Assembly: GCA_002708695.1 (NCBI GenBank)
Contig: PAOZ01000010.1
Span: 1-33,780, forward strand
Direction of reading: 5' to 3'
Source of the DNA: Methanobacteriota archaeon
GTDB taxonomy: Archaea > Thermoplasmatota > Poseidoniia > Poseidoniales > Thalassarchaeaceae
Length of the DNA stretch: 33,780 nucleotides
Part shown: positions 18,236-25,912 of the stretch, in pieces
Numbering within the stretch: position 1 is the stretch's first letter
Layout of the letters: the number at the start of each line of letters is the position of its first letter
Translations under genes and position numbers: made by a program
Notes under the pieces: model-generated
Database searches by the model: none
What the model saw: only the letters and a program-made list of their open reading frames with translations
What the model was told of the DNA's origin: nothing

Positions 18236-18685
18236 ATGCAAAGCTCTCCTCTAATGAACCAAATGCCACAACAGATGCCAGTATCTCAAAATCAACAGAT
18301 GCAAGCAGCATACAATCAACAAATGGGATATCAGGCTCCTATGCAATCCTCAGTAGTAACTCCTATGACAAATACTGTACAACCTAGTTGGAAAATAAAA
18401 ATGGCAGACAAGGGTCTTTTCTTCACAAAAATTGGTGCATTTTTAATTACCATTCTAACATTAGGAATTGGAAAACCTTGGGGGGATACAATGGTGATTA
18501 GTAAATGGGCATCCAATTTGAGTATTGAAGGGCGTTCGGTAAAGTATCAAGGAACCGCTATTGAGCTTTTTGGGATTTGGATTAAAGTACTCATTTTTTC
18601 AGTACTTACAATTGGAATTTACTACCTTTTCTGGGGCAGATACGCTGTAGATAGATACATTGATTCACGTCTTTCTTGGGTTTGA
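18236..18685 (+). CDS. DUF898/YjgN-like small membrane protein with Gln/Met-rich N-terminus
   Basis: 149 residues. The first 45 are rich in Gln, Met and Pro (MNQMPQQMPVSQNQQMQ). A domain with two hydrophobic helices follows: FFTKIGAFLITILTLGIGKPW and FGIWIKVLIFSVLTIGIYYLFW. Between them is SIEGRSVKYQGTAIELFG. This spacing (LTLGIGxPW, xxxGxxxxYxGTxxELFG, LTIGIYxxFW) is that of the DUF898/YjgN membrane fold, here as a single short unit. Function is unknown. It follows the HEAT-repeat gene and may share its transcript. Confidence 0.72.
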   Translation: MQSSPLMNQMPQQMPVSQNQQMQAAYNQQMGYQAPMQSSVVTPMTNTVQPSWKIKMADKGLFFTKIGAFLITILTLGIGKPWGDTMVISKWASNLSIEGRSVKYQGTAIELFGIWIKVLIFSVLTIGIYYLFWGRYAVDRYIDSRLSWV

Positions 18686-18734
18686 ACAATCCGTCATTGT
18701 CATATACAGGAGATAGGTCGGCAGACTGACGAAC

Positions 18735-18980
18735 ATGAGTGAAGGACCCGATGATTTCAAGCTCGAACAGTTCGAGCGACTTTGGGATGGTTGGACTCCT
18801 AAAGGACAAAATATGGCCAAGGCGCACAAATTCCGCCATTATATGCGTCAGCATGTATTGCAAGCACTTCCCCTTCAGAGAAAACGAGGCAATAAGCAAC
18901 GATTCCTTACAAAGGAAAACTGCAGAAAATATTGGATGGGCGAACTGCAAAATGAAATCCGAGAAGCCGACTCATTCTGA
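18735..18980 (+). CDS. Small basic protein of unknown function (81 aa)
   Basis: Not recognised. It is a soluble, helix-prone and basic protein: an acidic start (MSEGPDDFKLEQFERLWDGW) followed by HKFRHYMRQHVLQALP and QRKRGNKQRFLTKENCRKYW. It ends 13 bases before the DEAD-box helicase start, on the same strand, so co-transcription is likely and a link to RNA metabolism is possible (inference). A second frame covering the same bases is rejected as a shadow. A TATA-like CATATACA is about 30 bases upstream of ATG 18735. Confidence 0.62.
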   Translation: MSEGPDDFKLEQFERLWDGWTPKGQNMAKAHKFRHYMRQHVLQALPLQRKRGNKQRFLTKENCRKYWMGELQNEIREADSF

Positions 18981-18993
18981 AGGTCGGATCTAA

Positions 18994-20415
18994 ATGTCAA
19001 ACATCAGTTTCATCAATTGGGATTTGCCAGAACATATTCTCGATGCTATTGTCGCAAAAGGATGGGATCAACCTACAGAAATCCAGAAAGATGCCATTCC
19101 TTCTGCAAGATTAGGAAGAGACATAATTGGACAAGCAAGAACTGGTTCTGGTAAAACAGCAGCCTTTGGGATTCCTATTCTTGAAAAAACACAACCTACT
19201 GGAAATCCTCAATCTATTGTCTTGTGCCCCACTAGGGAATTAGCGACTCAAGTATGCAATGAATTAGAATGGATTCAAGGAGATAAAGGGCTCATAATAC
19301 TCCCAGTTTATGGTGGAACCGATTTAGAAAAACAGGCTAAAAAATTAGATTCTGGAGTCGACGTTATTGTTGGAACTCCTGGAAGAGTAATTGATATGAC
19401 TAAACGAAAACATCTCAATTTAGAATCTATCTCTCTACTTTGTTTAGATGAAGCCGATCGAATGTTAGACATGGGATTTTGGCCAGATATTTCTTGGATT
19501 TTCTCAAATATGCCGAATAGAAATCAAACTCTTCTCTTTAGTGCAACATTCCCTCAAGAGATTATTGATTCTACTGATGAATTTCTAAATAATCCTGTAA
19601 CTGTAATGAGTGATGATTTAGAAGTAGAAGTCCCAGAAATAGAACAAAAGTGGATTAAAATTGGAAGGGCCAACAAACTCTGGGGAGTGGGAAGAATTCT
19701 CATCAACATGGATAATTCCGATCAATGCCTGATATTTTGTAACACAAAACGCATGGTAGAATTATTAGAAGATAGGTTAGGAAAACACCGATTTTCGTGC
19801 GCAACACTTCATGGAGACATGAGTCAAAATAAACGTGAAAAGGTCATGTCAGGTTTCAGAGATGGCGAAGTCAAGACATTAATCGCTACTGATGTTGCGG
19901 CTAGAGGATTAGATGTTGATGGAGTGACCATTGTAATCAATTATGATCTTCCAGATAATCCAGAAGATTATGTTCACAGAATAGGGAGAACTGGACGAAT
20001 GGGAAAGAAGGGCGAATCTTGGAGTTTTGTAGGAAGAGATGACTTGAGGCAACTTGAACGAATCAGAACCACTTGGAATCTTAATATCATAAAATCTGAA
20101 GCTCCAGAACTACCAAGTGATGTCAATCGGGATCCTGTGAGGCCAAGGCAAGATTGGGCAGAAGCATCTGATCCTTTCGGCATGGTACGAATTTCAATTG
20201 ATGCAGGAAAAAATATGATTGGTAACAATCTTTCACTATCAGAATGGATAATTTCGCAATCCAAAGTAAAAGAATTAGCAATTGGAGAAATCAACATTGA
20301 TGAACATTCAACAACGGTAGATATCCACTCAGAGTCGGCCCAGAGAGTACTTGAAATTCTAGAAAGAAGAGAATATAATGGTAACAAGTTAACAGCACAA
20401 CTTTCTAACCGCTAA
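18994..20415 (+). CDS. DEAD-box ATP-dependent RNA helicase with DbpA-type RNA-binding domain
   Basis: An ATP-driven RNA-unwinding enzyme with the full motif set: Q motif (PTEIQKDAIP), ARTGSGKT (I), PTRELA (Ia), TPGR (Ib), DEAD in CLDEADRM (II), SAT (III), HGDMSQNKRE (IV), ATDVAARGLD (V) and HRIGRTGR (VI). The last about 80 residues (GMVRISIDAGKNMIG to NGNKLTAQL) resemble the RRM-like DbpA domain, which in bacteria binds a 23S rRNA hairpin. That suggests a ribosome-assembly role. 473 residues fits the DbpA/CsdA group. Its stop abuts the stop of the convergent archaeosortase gene. Confidence 0.94.
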   Translation: MSNISFINWDLPEHILDAIVAKGWDQPTEIQKDAIPSARLGRDIIGQARTGSGKTAAFGIPILEKTQPTGNPQSIVLCPTRELATQVCNELEWIQGDKGLIILPVYGGTDLEKQAKKLDSGVDVIVGTPGRVIDMTKRKHLNLESISLLCLDEADRMLDMGFWPDISWIFSNMPNRNQTLLFSATFPQEIIDSTDEFLNNPVTVMSDDLEVEVPEIEQKWIKIGRANKLWGVGRILINMDNSDQCLIFCNTKRMVELLEDRLGKHRFSCATLHGDMSQNKREKVMSGFRDGEVKTLIATDVAARGLDVDGVTIVINYDLPDNPEDYVHRIGRTGRMGKKGESWSFVGRDDLRQLERIRTTWNLNIIKSEAPELPSDVNRDPVRPRQDWAEASDPFGMVRISIDAGKNMIGNNLSLSEWIISQSKVKELAIGEINIDEHSTTVDIHSESAQRVLEILERREYNGNKLTAQLSNR

Positions 20416-21375
20416 TTATTCCTCTTCATTTTGCCAAGTTAATTTTGGCCTTAACCAAGATAAAGAAAAAATTACTAAACTAATCAAAAATAGACGAATA
20501 CTTACTCCTAAAGAATCTTCATACTCTGTAACTATTCTAGTACAAGAGGCCGAAATAATATTTGCACACTCATCCACTGATGAAGTATCACCTAGAGCCT
20601 TTGAAAAATATGAAATGACCGACAGAATTAGCATACCTATTGAGAAATATACTCCTGTTGCTCTTACAGTATTCGAATTTAGATCATCTAGGCTAGGGTT
20701 GCATGTTATACCGTTAAATTGTGGTAATCGTTTCCAAAAGTTACGCACGTCATTACGAGCACCAGTAATATTGAACCAAATTGTCCAACCAATCACCAAA
20801 ACGATGAGTGATCCATATTCTAGAACAAAATTATGGAATTCAAATAATGGAGATTCACAACCAAAAGTACCTCCATTCATTCCTTCACATCCACTAACTG
20901 CTAACGGATAAAGAACAACGAGACGAATCAAATTCAAAATGAAAACTATGATTGAGGCTATTCCAAGATGCTTTAATTTCGTCTTTATGTCAAATGATGG
21001 AGTTAGTAACATCATCATTGCAAGAAAGAATAATTCATGCAAACCTGTGCATTCATCAGAGACATACAATGGAACAATTCCTGAATAAAACGTTGGATGT
21101 AAAAGATTGACTTGCGTCATTGGGCCTGTCTCGTGAGCAACTAATTCTGCTGAACCCGGCCAAAAAATATTGGAGAGATGGGTCCACAACCATGCTTCAA
21201 TTAGTTGTAATGGAAGCAAAGTATTTGCTGGTTCGATTAACCATCGAAACAAAATTTCTCCGAACAATAACACAAAAACAAGAACAAAGACTGCCCCCAA
21301 CATTCGCATGAATTCTGAAAGAGGGATATCATCAGAGGCCTTCCACGATGACTCCCTCATGGCCTCACATCCCAC
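20416..21375 (-). CDS. Archaeosortase/exosortase-family transpeptidase
   Basis: An integral membrane protein of the exosortase/archaeosortase superfamily, which processes proteins bearing C-terminal motif-helix-Arg tails. The catalytic set can be read in order: Cys109 in SDECTGLHE, Arg151 in ILNLIRLVVLYP, and His181 in FEFHNFVLEYG, each at a helix edge. About six membrane helices are predicted. The first is near residues 27-48 (LGAVFVLVFVLLFGEILF); the last two (GVYFSIGMLILSVISYF and IRLFLISLVIFSLSWL) lie after the catalytic core. From memory the third residue is Arg in haloarchaeal ArtA, whereas this protein has His. The start is GTG 21375 or ATG 21360. A likely substrate is the PGF-tailed protein at 3-2018, although the two genes are about 18 kb apart. 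Confidence 0.86.
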   Translation of the reverse strand: MGCEAMRESSWKASDDIPLSEFMRMLGAVFVLVFVLLFGEILFRWLIEPANTLLPLQLIEAWLWTHLSNIFWPGSAELVAHETGPMTQVNLLHPTFYSGIVPLYVSDECTGLHELFFLAMMMLLTPSFDIKTKLKHLGIASIIVFILNLIRLVVLYPLAVSGCEGMNGGTFGCESPLFEFHNFVLEYGSLIVLVIGWTIWFNITGARNDVRNFWKRLPQFNGITCNPSLDDLNSNTVRATGVYFSIGMLILSVISYFSKALGDTSSVDECANIISASCTRIVTEYEDSLGVSIRLFLISLVIFSLSWLRPKLTWQNEEE

Positions 21376-21461
21376 GTAGAAGGTTTGAATTTGACCCGAT
21401 TAAGTCAAACTAAACGTAACAAAGTACAACGATTCAAAAATAGGAAGTCATACGCAAGTAC

Positions 21462-21701
21462 GTGGCAAAGGTTCGCAAGTTAGATGTTCTGGGTTTTCAT
21501 TGCCCTGTTCCGGTTCACGAAGCCCGTAAAGCACTCAACGAAATGGAAGTAGGACAAATATTAGAGGTTGTATCTGACGATCCAGAATCACTACACGACA
21601 TACCTGCATTAGTATCAAGACTAAATATCATATTAGAATCAGTAACTGAAAATTCTGGAGAATTTACATTCACAATTAAAAATTCAGAGGACATAAAATG
21701 A
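21462..21701 (+). CDS. tusA: TusA-family sulfur-carrier protein
   Basis: A small sulfurtransferase-type carrier of 79 residues. The family motif is GFHCPVPVHEARKAL, with the reactive Cys14 in CPxP, followed by MEVGQILEVVSDDPES and a final strand FTFTIKNS. It probably carries persulfide sulfur to an acceptor such as a tRNA-thiolation or cofactor enzyme. The start is GTG 21462. The stop overlaps the ribA start (ATGA), so the two are translationally coupled. An A/T-rich TCAAAAATAG is about 25 bases upstream. Confidence 0.88.
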   Translation: MAKVRKLDVLGFHCPVPVHEARKALNEMEVGQILEVVSDDPESLHDIPALVSRLNIILESVTENSGEFTFTIKNSEDIK

Positions 21702-22315
21702 CGATAAAAATTAGTATTGATGAAAATATCCCTGCAGATGCACGTCTCCCTACTGCACATGGAGATTTTAGAATTCGAGTTTTTCACGAAAATAATGGAT
21801 TGGATCATGTCGCATTAACTCTAGGAGATATGGAAGGGCCAGACCCTGTTTTGGTTCGTGTTCATTCTGAGTGTTTAACTGGAGATGCTTTTGGAAGTTT
21901 GAGGTGTGATTGTGGACCTCAACTAGATTCTGCTCTACACCAAATTTCTGAAAGAGGATGGGGGGCTCTAATCTATCTTCGACAAGAAGGAAGAGGAATA
22001 GGATTACATGCAAAAATCCAAGCTTATCACCTCCAGGATAAAGGTGCAGATACATTAGATGCAAATCTAAAGTTAGGACTTCCTGCAGACGCAAGAAACT
22101 ATGAAATTGCAGCCGAAATTTTACGTTCAATAGGCGTCACGAAAATCAGTCTATTAAGCAATAATCCTGACAAGGTTCAGCAATTGAAAAATCACGGAAT
22201 TAATGTCGATAAAAGAGTTCCATTACTGGTCGGAATAGGAGACGATAATAGAGAATATCTCAAAACCAAACTGGAAAGAATGGGGCATGAAATCAATAAA
22301 GATGAATTGGATTAA
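21698..22315 (+). CDS. ribA: GTP cyclohydrolase II (riboflavin biosynthesis)
   Basis: Opens GTP to 2,5-diamino-6-ribosylamino-4-pyrimidinone 5'-phosphate, the first riboflavin step. Zinc ligands are C59, C70 and C72 in HSECLTGDAFGSLRCDC. GRGIGLHAKIQAYHLQD contains Tyr110, and DARNYE contains D131 and R133. All are five residues after the E. coli positions 54, 65, 67, 105, 126 and 128. At 205 residues it is a stand-alone GCHII, not fused to RibB. Many archaea use the unrelated ArfA (GCH III) for this step, so the enzyme suggests past transfer from bacteria. It overlaps tusA by four bases. The tRNA-Pro gene faces it 13 bases downstream. Confidence 0.93.
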   Translation: MTIKISIDENIPADARLPTAHGDFRIRVFHENNGLDHVALTLGDMEGPDPVLVRVHSECLTGDAFGSLRCDCGPQLDSALHQISERGWGALIYLRQEGRGIGLHAKIQAYHLQDKGADTLDANLKLGLPADARNYEIAAEILRSIGVTKISLLSNNPDKVQQLKNHGINVDKRVPLLVGIGDDNREYLKTKLERMGHEINKDELD

Positions 22316-22328
22316 TTATCGAAACGGG

Positions 22329-22406
22329 TGGTGGGCCCGCCCAGATTTGAACTGGGGTCTAATGGTCCCAAACCATCAAGTATAGGCCAAACTAACCCAC
22401 GGGCCC
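22329..22406 (-). tRNA. tRNA-Pro (anticodon UGG), CCA encoded
   Basis: On the minus strand GGGCCCG pairs perfectly with CGGGCCC to form the acceptor stem, followed by A73 and an encoded CCA (22331-22329). The anticodon arm is GATGG-TTTGGGA-CCATT, giving anticodon UGG for proline. The T arm is CCCAG-TTCAAAT-CTGGG. The D stem is weak: GGTT opposite TACT gives a G-U, a G-C, a U-A and a U-U mismatch. The D loop keeps the GG pair. No intron is seen. Confidence 0.94.
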
Positions 22407-22443
22407 GTAATCCGCTCGACCCAACTTCCCCCCATGAAGGTTA

Positions 22444-22893
22444 CTAAAGAAGCCTATATTCTCCAGAATTCAATCTGATTACCATGCCTTCGATTTCTGA
22501 TTGTTCCAACCATTCATTAACTAGAATGCGACTTTCCTGTAAAGAATATCCAGATGAACCCAATTCTTCCATCAATCCCTCTATATTGATGATGCCGTAA
22601 TCATTTGAAAAAGATTTAATCAACGATACTGGATCTTTTGATTTAGATTCAGAAAATGAAAAAGTTACTGGCTTCTTTTTCAAGGCCTTTTCCAATTCTT
22701 TGCGAATTTCAGGAGGTGTATTTTCCATAGCAATTGCCTGAGAGAGTTCTGATGAACTTGTAAACTCCTTAACAACTGAAAATCCTTCTATTACTCCGCA
22801 ATGACTGCAAGACATTCTCTTCTGGCCCTTTCGAGCACCGCTAAATCGTCCACAGGCATTACAACGAAACATCACCCAAGACTGCCCCACCAT
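22444..22893 (-). CDS. Zinc-ribbon protein with C-terminal winged-helix-like region
   Basis: 149 residues. The N-terminal zinc ribbon is FRCNACGRFSGARKG...MSCSHCG (C-x2-C...C-x2-C). A short FSVVKEFTSSSELSQAI linker and a Lys-rich helix follow. The final 60 residues (IINIEGLMEELGSSGYSLQESRILVNEWLEQSEIEGMVIRLNSGEYRLL) look like a winged helix. The N-terminus resembles the haloarchaeal DUF5817-type ribbon; this is a recollection, not a search. The start could also be the in-frame ATG seven codons in (MFRCNACG). It ends with TAG. Predicted to bind nucleic acid; role unknown. Confidence 0.68.
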   Translation of the reverse strand: MVGQSWVMFRCNACGRFSGARKGQKRMSCSHCGVIEGFSVVKEFTSSSELSQAIAMENTPPEIRKELEKALKKKPVTFSFSESKSKDPVSLIKSFSNDYGIINIEGLMEELGSSGYSLQESRILVNEWLEQSEIEGMVIRLNSGEYRLL

Positions 22894-22930
22894 AAACTAA
22901 TTTAGTAAAGAGAGTGCTTGAGGAATTCTA

Positions 22931-23572
22931 TTAAAATGAAAAATCTCCACCACCTGAATTTCCTGAATCAGAACGTATCCCACCGGTAATTGATGAAAAA
23001 TCTCTTGCTCTACCAACTGGACCTCCTATTCCTAAACTATCAGGTAGAATCAATGCTGCAATTACTGCGCCATGATGTCCTTCACCAGAGGTAACTTCGT
23101 CAACCGCAATCTCATGTTCAATTATTTCTAAATCTCTACTCGCTAATCGACGTTGCATCTGCCTTTTAAGCATCAATTCAGTCTCTTCATAATCCTCATT
23201 AGTTGATACAGTGGTAACAATGGCTACCTCTTCTCCTTCAGGTGTAGTACATCTTGCCCATCCTGCTCCAGCGCAAGCCGTAGAACCATTCCATGCTAAA
23301 CTCACAGAATAATGACACTCGACTAAACTACCCATAGGAAGAGCCCTGGGATTTTCAGGAGCGAATCCCATGGGCAACATCGCTCCTTGAACTTGAACTA
23401 GACGGCAATCCCCTAATCCTAATTCAACTAGACATTGATCGAAAGCATCCTCTTGTGATTCGCCCCAAGGTGCGACGGCAGTCATCAGCCAACCACCAGA
23501 TGGAGTGCCAGAATTTGTGCCTTGAGTTGGTGTTTTCGCTCTGCGTTCTGAACCCCCAATACTGAAATCCAT
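22931..23572 (-). CDS. Pyruvoyl-dependent arginine decarboxylase homologue lacking the self-cleavage serine
   Basis: The core follows the PvlArgDC fold: APWGESQEDAFDQCLVELGLGDCRLVQVQ, then RALPMGSLVECHYSV, STACAGAGWA, and HHGAVIAALILP. Aligned by eye to the Methanocaldococcus jannaschii enzyme as I remember it (GIGNVNLIRISSIMPP), the Ser-Ser that self-cleaves to give the pyruvoyl group is replaced by Q62-G63 in VQVQGAMLP. The catalytic Glu (E109 there) falls in VAIVTTV, which has no Glu. It therefore cannot be processed in the known way and is probably not an active decarboxylase. It could be regulatory, or structural in a trimer with an active paralogue. Gly/Ser-rich N- and C-terminal tails (GGIRSDSGNSGGG) flank the core. 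The frame is intact and tightly packed, which suggests it is kept for some function. Confidence 0.8.
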   Translation of the reverse strand: MDFSIGGSERRAKTPTQGTNSGTPSGGWLMTAVAPWGESQEDAFDQCLVELGLGDCRLVQVQGAMLPMGFAPENPRALPMGSLVECHYSVSLAWNGSTACAGAGWARCTTPEGEEVAIVTTVSTNEDYEETELMLKRQMQRRLASRDLEIIEHEIAVDEVTSGEGHHGAVIAALILPDSLGIGGPVGRARDFSSITGGIRSDSGNSGGGDFSF

Positions 23573-23623
23573 GACTACCGGATAACCTCCGGGTTCATCA
23601 ACGAGGGGGTTGGTAGACGGGCT

Positions 23624-23917
23624 GTGACTAGCATTTCCTACTGGGTCGGAAACCGATTCTCGGCTTTCTTGTTTGTTTCAGGATGGATTCTCGCAGGATT
23701 AGGAGCAAGTGGTTACATCGAAGAATCTACTTCACTATTTCTTGCTGCCTTATTTTGGTTAGCCGCAGTATTGATTTTTATTTGGAAACGAGTTGAAAAT
23801 TATCGATTAAATCGTTTATCTTTACAATCAGATTGGGAGGAATACAATGGTGAATCAGAAACTGAATATACTGCCCTTCCAGATCCTTCAGAATTTGAAT
23901 TAGATATCCCTCTATAG
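23624..23917 (+). CDS. Small two-helix membrane protein of unknown function (97 aa)
   Basis: Not recognised. Two adjacent helices (FSAFLFVSGWILAGLGASGYI and LFLAALFWLAAVLIFIWKRVE) are joined by a short loop, then comes an acidic soluble tail ending ALPDPSEFELDIPL. GTG 23624 is the start. It diverges from the decarboxylase-like gene. Its TAG stop overlaps the end of the convergent aCPSF1 gene by six bases. Confidence 0.68.
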   Translation: MTSISYWVGNRFSAFLFVSGWILAGLGASGYIEESTSLFLAALFWLAAVLIFIWKRVENYRLNRLSLQSDWEEYNGESETEYTALPDPSEFELDIPL

Positions 23918-25837
23918 TAATCTTAGAGTTTCTAAATTCTGTGGGGCTGCAGCACGAACTTTGAATGTCTCCCAAAGTGTCTTTCTGAATTCATCACAAA
24001 CAGTATCATCACCATGATGGCAAATAATTCTACGCGGCTTAGGATTTAATGCATTAACATAATCGAGTAATTGGCGTCGATCAGAATGTCCTGAAAATCC
24101 ATCAATAGTAACAACGTCACATTTCACATCAACCGTATATGATTTACCATCATTGGAAAGTTGAATCTCAGAATATCCCTCTTGAAGACGTCTGCCCAAG
24201 GTGTTTGATGCCTGATAACCTACAAATGCCAATGTAGCGCGATCATTCGGGGCCCAATGTTGTAAATAATGTAAAATTGGACCGCCTGTCATCATCCCAC
24301 TAGTTGCAAGAACAATACAAGGAGATGGATCTAAAACAATCTGTTCACGTCTTTGTCTAGAATCAACTGTCTTGAACCATGGTGAATTAAACGGATTTTC
24401 TTCACCTCCACGAAGTACTTGTTGTCTCAAATCTCGATTGAGGAAATTCGGATGAGAGGCGTGAATAGCAGTAGCTTCGGAAATCATACCATCAAGCCAA
24501 ACTGTACACGGTTCACTAGTAAAGTCATCAGATTTGAATAACTGATCAATAGCGACCATTACCTCCTGAGATCTTCCTACTGCAAACACAGGACAGAAAA
24601 TTTTTCCTCCTTTTCCGAGGGTTCTCCGAATTAAATCTTGAAGTTCTTCGGTTGCCTCTTGGCGAGTCGGCTGAAATGATGAACGTCCCCCATATGTAGA
24701 TTCAATTACTAATGAATCAACACGAGGAAATCTCACCGTAGCTGCATCGAATAACCATGATTTCTCATATTTTATATCACCAGAAAACAACAATCTATGC
24801 ATATTCTTTTCTTCGCCTATCTCAAGATAAACTGATGATGAACCAAGTATGTGTCCAGCATTCTCCATTGTCATTTTAATATCAGGGGCAATATCGATTT
24901 TCTGCCCATATCCTACATCAATTACATGTTTAATACAGGTCTCAATATCTGCTAAACTATAGGGAGGGCCATCACCAGATTCCATCTTACTTACTTTGAT
25001 GTAATCTTGTTGTAGTAAAGTCATTAGATCTCTTGTAGGAGGTGTACAATATACTGGTCCTCTGTAACCATAGCGGAAAAGTACTGGTAACATTCCAATA
25101 TGATCCACATGAGCGTGTGTAATTACAAGAGCGTCAATATTTTCGAGAGGCAGTAATTCTGGAGCATCAAAAAATGGCTGAATCTCAGATATATTGGTGG
25201 TAGGTTTAGCCCCACAATCTACGAGAATCTTACTTTCATTAGTAGTAACCATATGCATCGCCCTACCAACTTCTCGATAAGATCCAAGAGCAGTCAATCT
25301 TACCCAAGGAGTACTAGATCTCTTTGGACGGTAAATCCTAGTGCCAAATTTTCGAAGAAGTTCCCTTCTTTCATCTGCAGTTTCCTTCCTGTACCTCCTA
25401 ATGTTATTCAATGTTTTAGATTCAATCGCAGGAGACCTATCTGCTCTAAATAACCAACCTAAAATATTTCTTAATTCAACTAAATTGGAACCCTTTGGCC
25501 CTATAGCCTCTGCTGGGTCATTACATTCAATTGTAACTTCTGCAAGAGCAGGGTCTAACCATATATTTGTTATTCCTGCTTCTACAGGAACAATATCTCT
25601 GACTGTTTCCAATACCTCTTCTTCGCTAGAAAGTATAGAAGGATCAGGGCGAATAACAATTCTTCTTCTAACTGCTTTAGCTAATTTTACAGTCAATGAA
25701 TTTCCCTGTTCTACAAAGGCATCGGGTGTAGGAGTAATTATTGCAATTGTGCCGGCTTCAAGGTCGACAGTGTATGGAATTCCATCTGGAATTACCTCCT
25801 TTGCCATATTCTTGATTTCTGATAATGTCATTCTCAT
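23912..25837 (-). CDS. fttA: KH/MBL/beta-CASP ribonuclease aCPSF1 (FttA), archaeal transcription termination factor
   Basis: Archaeal homologue of CPSF73, an endo/5'-3' exonuclease that cuts nascent RNA at U-rich sites and ends transcription. The N-terminal about 150 residues hold KH domains (GPKGSN at about 113-118). The metallo-beta-lactamase core begins RLTALGSYREVGR and carries THAHVDHIG (H241, H243, D245, H246). AGHILGSSS and FSGDIKYE supply further metal ligands. The beta-CASP part has IFCPVFAVGRSQEV and TSGMMTGGP, followed by DGFSGHSDRRQLLDYV and ICHHGD. At 641 residues it has the normal family length. It ends in TAG. It lies downstream of psmB on the same strand with 75 bases between. 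It is especially relevant here because many convergent genes in this window have no 3' spacer. Confidence 0.95.
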   Translation of the reverse strand: MRMTLSEIKNMAKEVIPDGIPYTVDLEAGTIAIITPTPDAFVEQGNSLTVKLAKAVRRRIVIRPDPSILSSEEEVLETVRDIVPVEAGITNIWLDPALAEVTIECNDPAEAIGPKGSNLVELRNILGWLFRADRSPAIESKTLNNIRRYRKETADERRELLRKFGTRIYRPKRSSTPWVRLTALGSYREVGRAMHMVTTNESKILVDCGAKPTTNISEIQPFFDAPELLPLENIDALVITHAHVDHIGMLPVLFRYGYRGPVYCTPPTRDLMTLLQQDYIKVSKMESGDGPPYSLADIETCIKHVIDVGYGQKIDIAPDIKMTMENAGHILGSSSVYLEIGEEKNMHRLLFSGDIKYEKSWLFDAATVRFPRVDSLVIESTYGGRSSFQPTRQEATEELQDLIRRTLGKGGKIFCPVFAVGRSQEVMVAIDQLFKSDDFTSEPCTVWLDGMISEATAIHASHPNFLNRDLRQQVLRGGEENPFNSPWFKTVDSRQRREQIVLDPSPCIVLATSGMMTGGPILHYLQHWAPNDRATLAFVGYQASNTLGRRLQEGYSEIQLSNDGKSYTVDVKCDVVTIDGFSGHSDRRQLLDYVNALNPKPRRIICHHGDDTVCDEFRKTLWETFKVRAAAPQNLETLRLL

Positions 25838-25883
25838 CCTAGACTCTCCAAAATCCCAAAATGCATCCGCACATTACCGAGGC

Positions 25884-25897
25884 GACGCGCGGGCGTC
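25884..25897. repeat. GC-rich hairpin between psmB and aCPSF1
   Basis: GACGC-GCGG-GCGTC forms a 5-bp stem with a 4-base loop, GC-rich in otherwise AT-rich sequence. It lies in the 75-base gap between two same-strand genes. It could affect processing or translation of the downstream aCPSF1 message; it is short enough to be chance. Confidence 0.3.
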
Positions 25898-25912
25898 TGG
25901 GAAAGTAATCAT

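Noticed and set aside
18739-18993. Second plus-strand frame (84 codons) over the 81-aa gene
   Set aside because: It lies in another frame of the same bases; the 81-aa frame has a better start context and a more natural composition. Neither can be proven without homologues.
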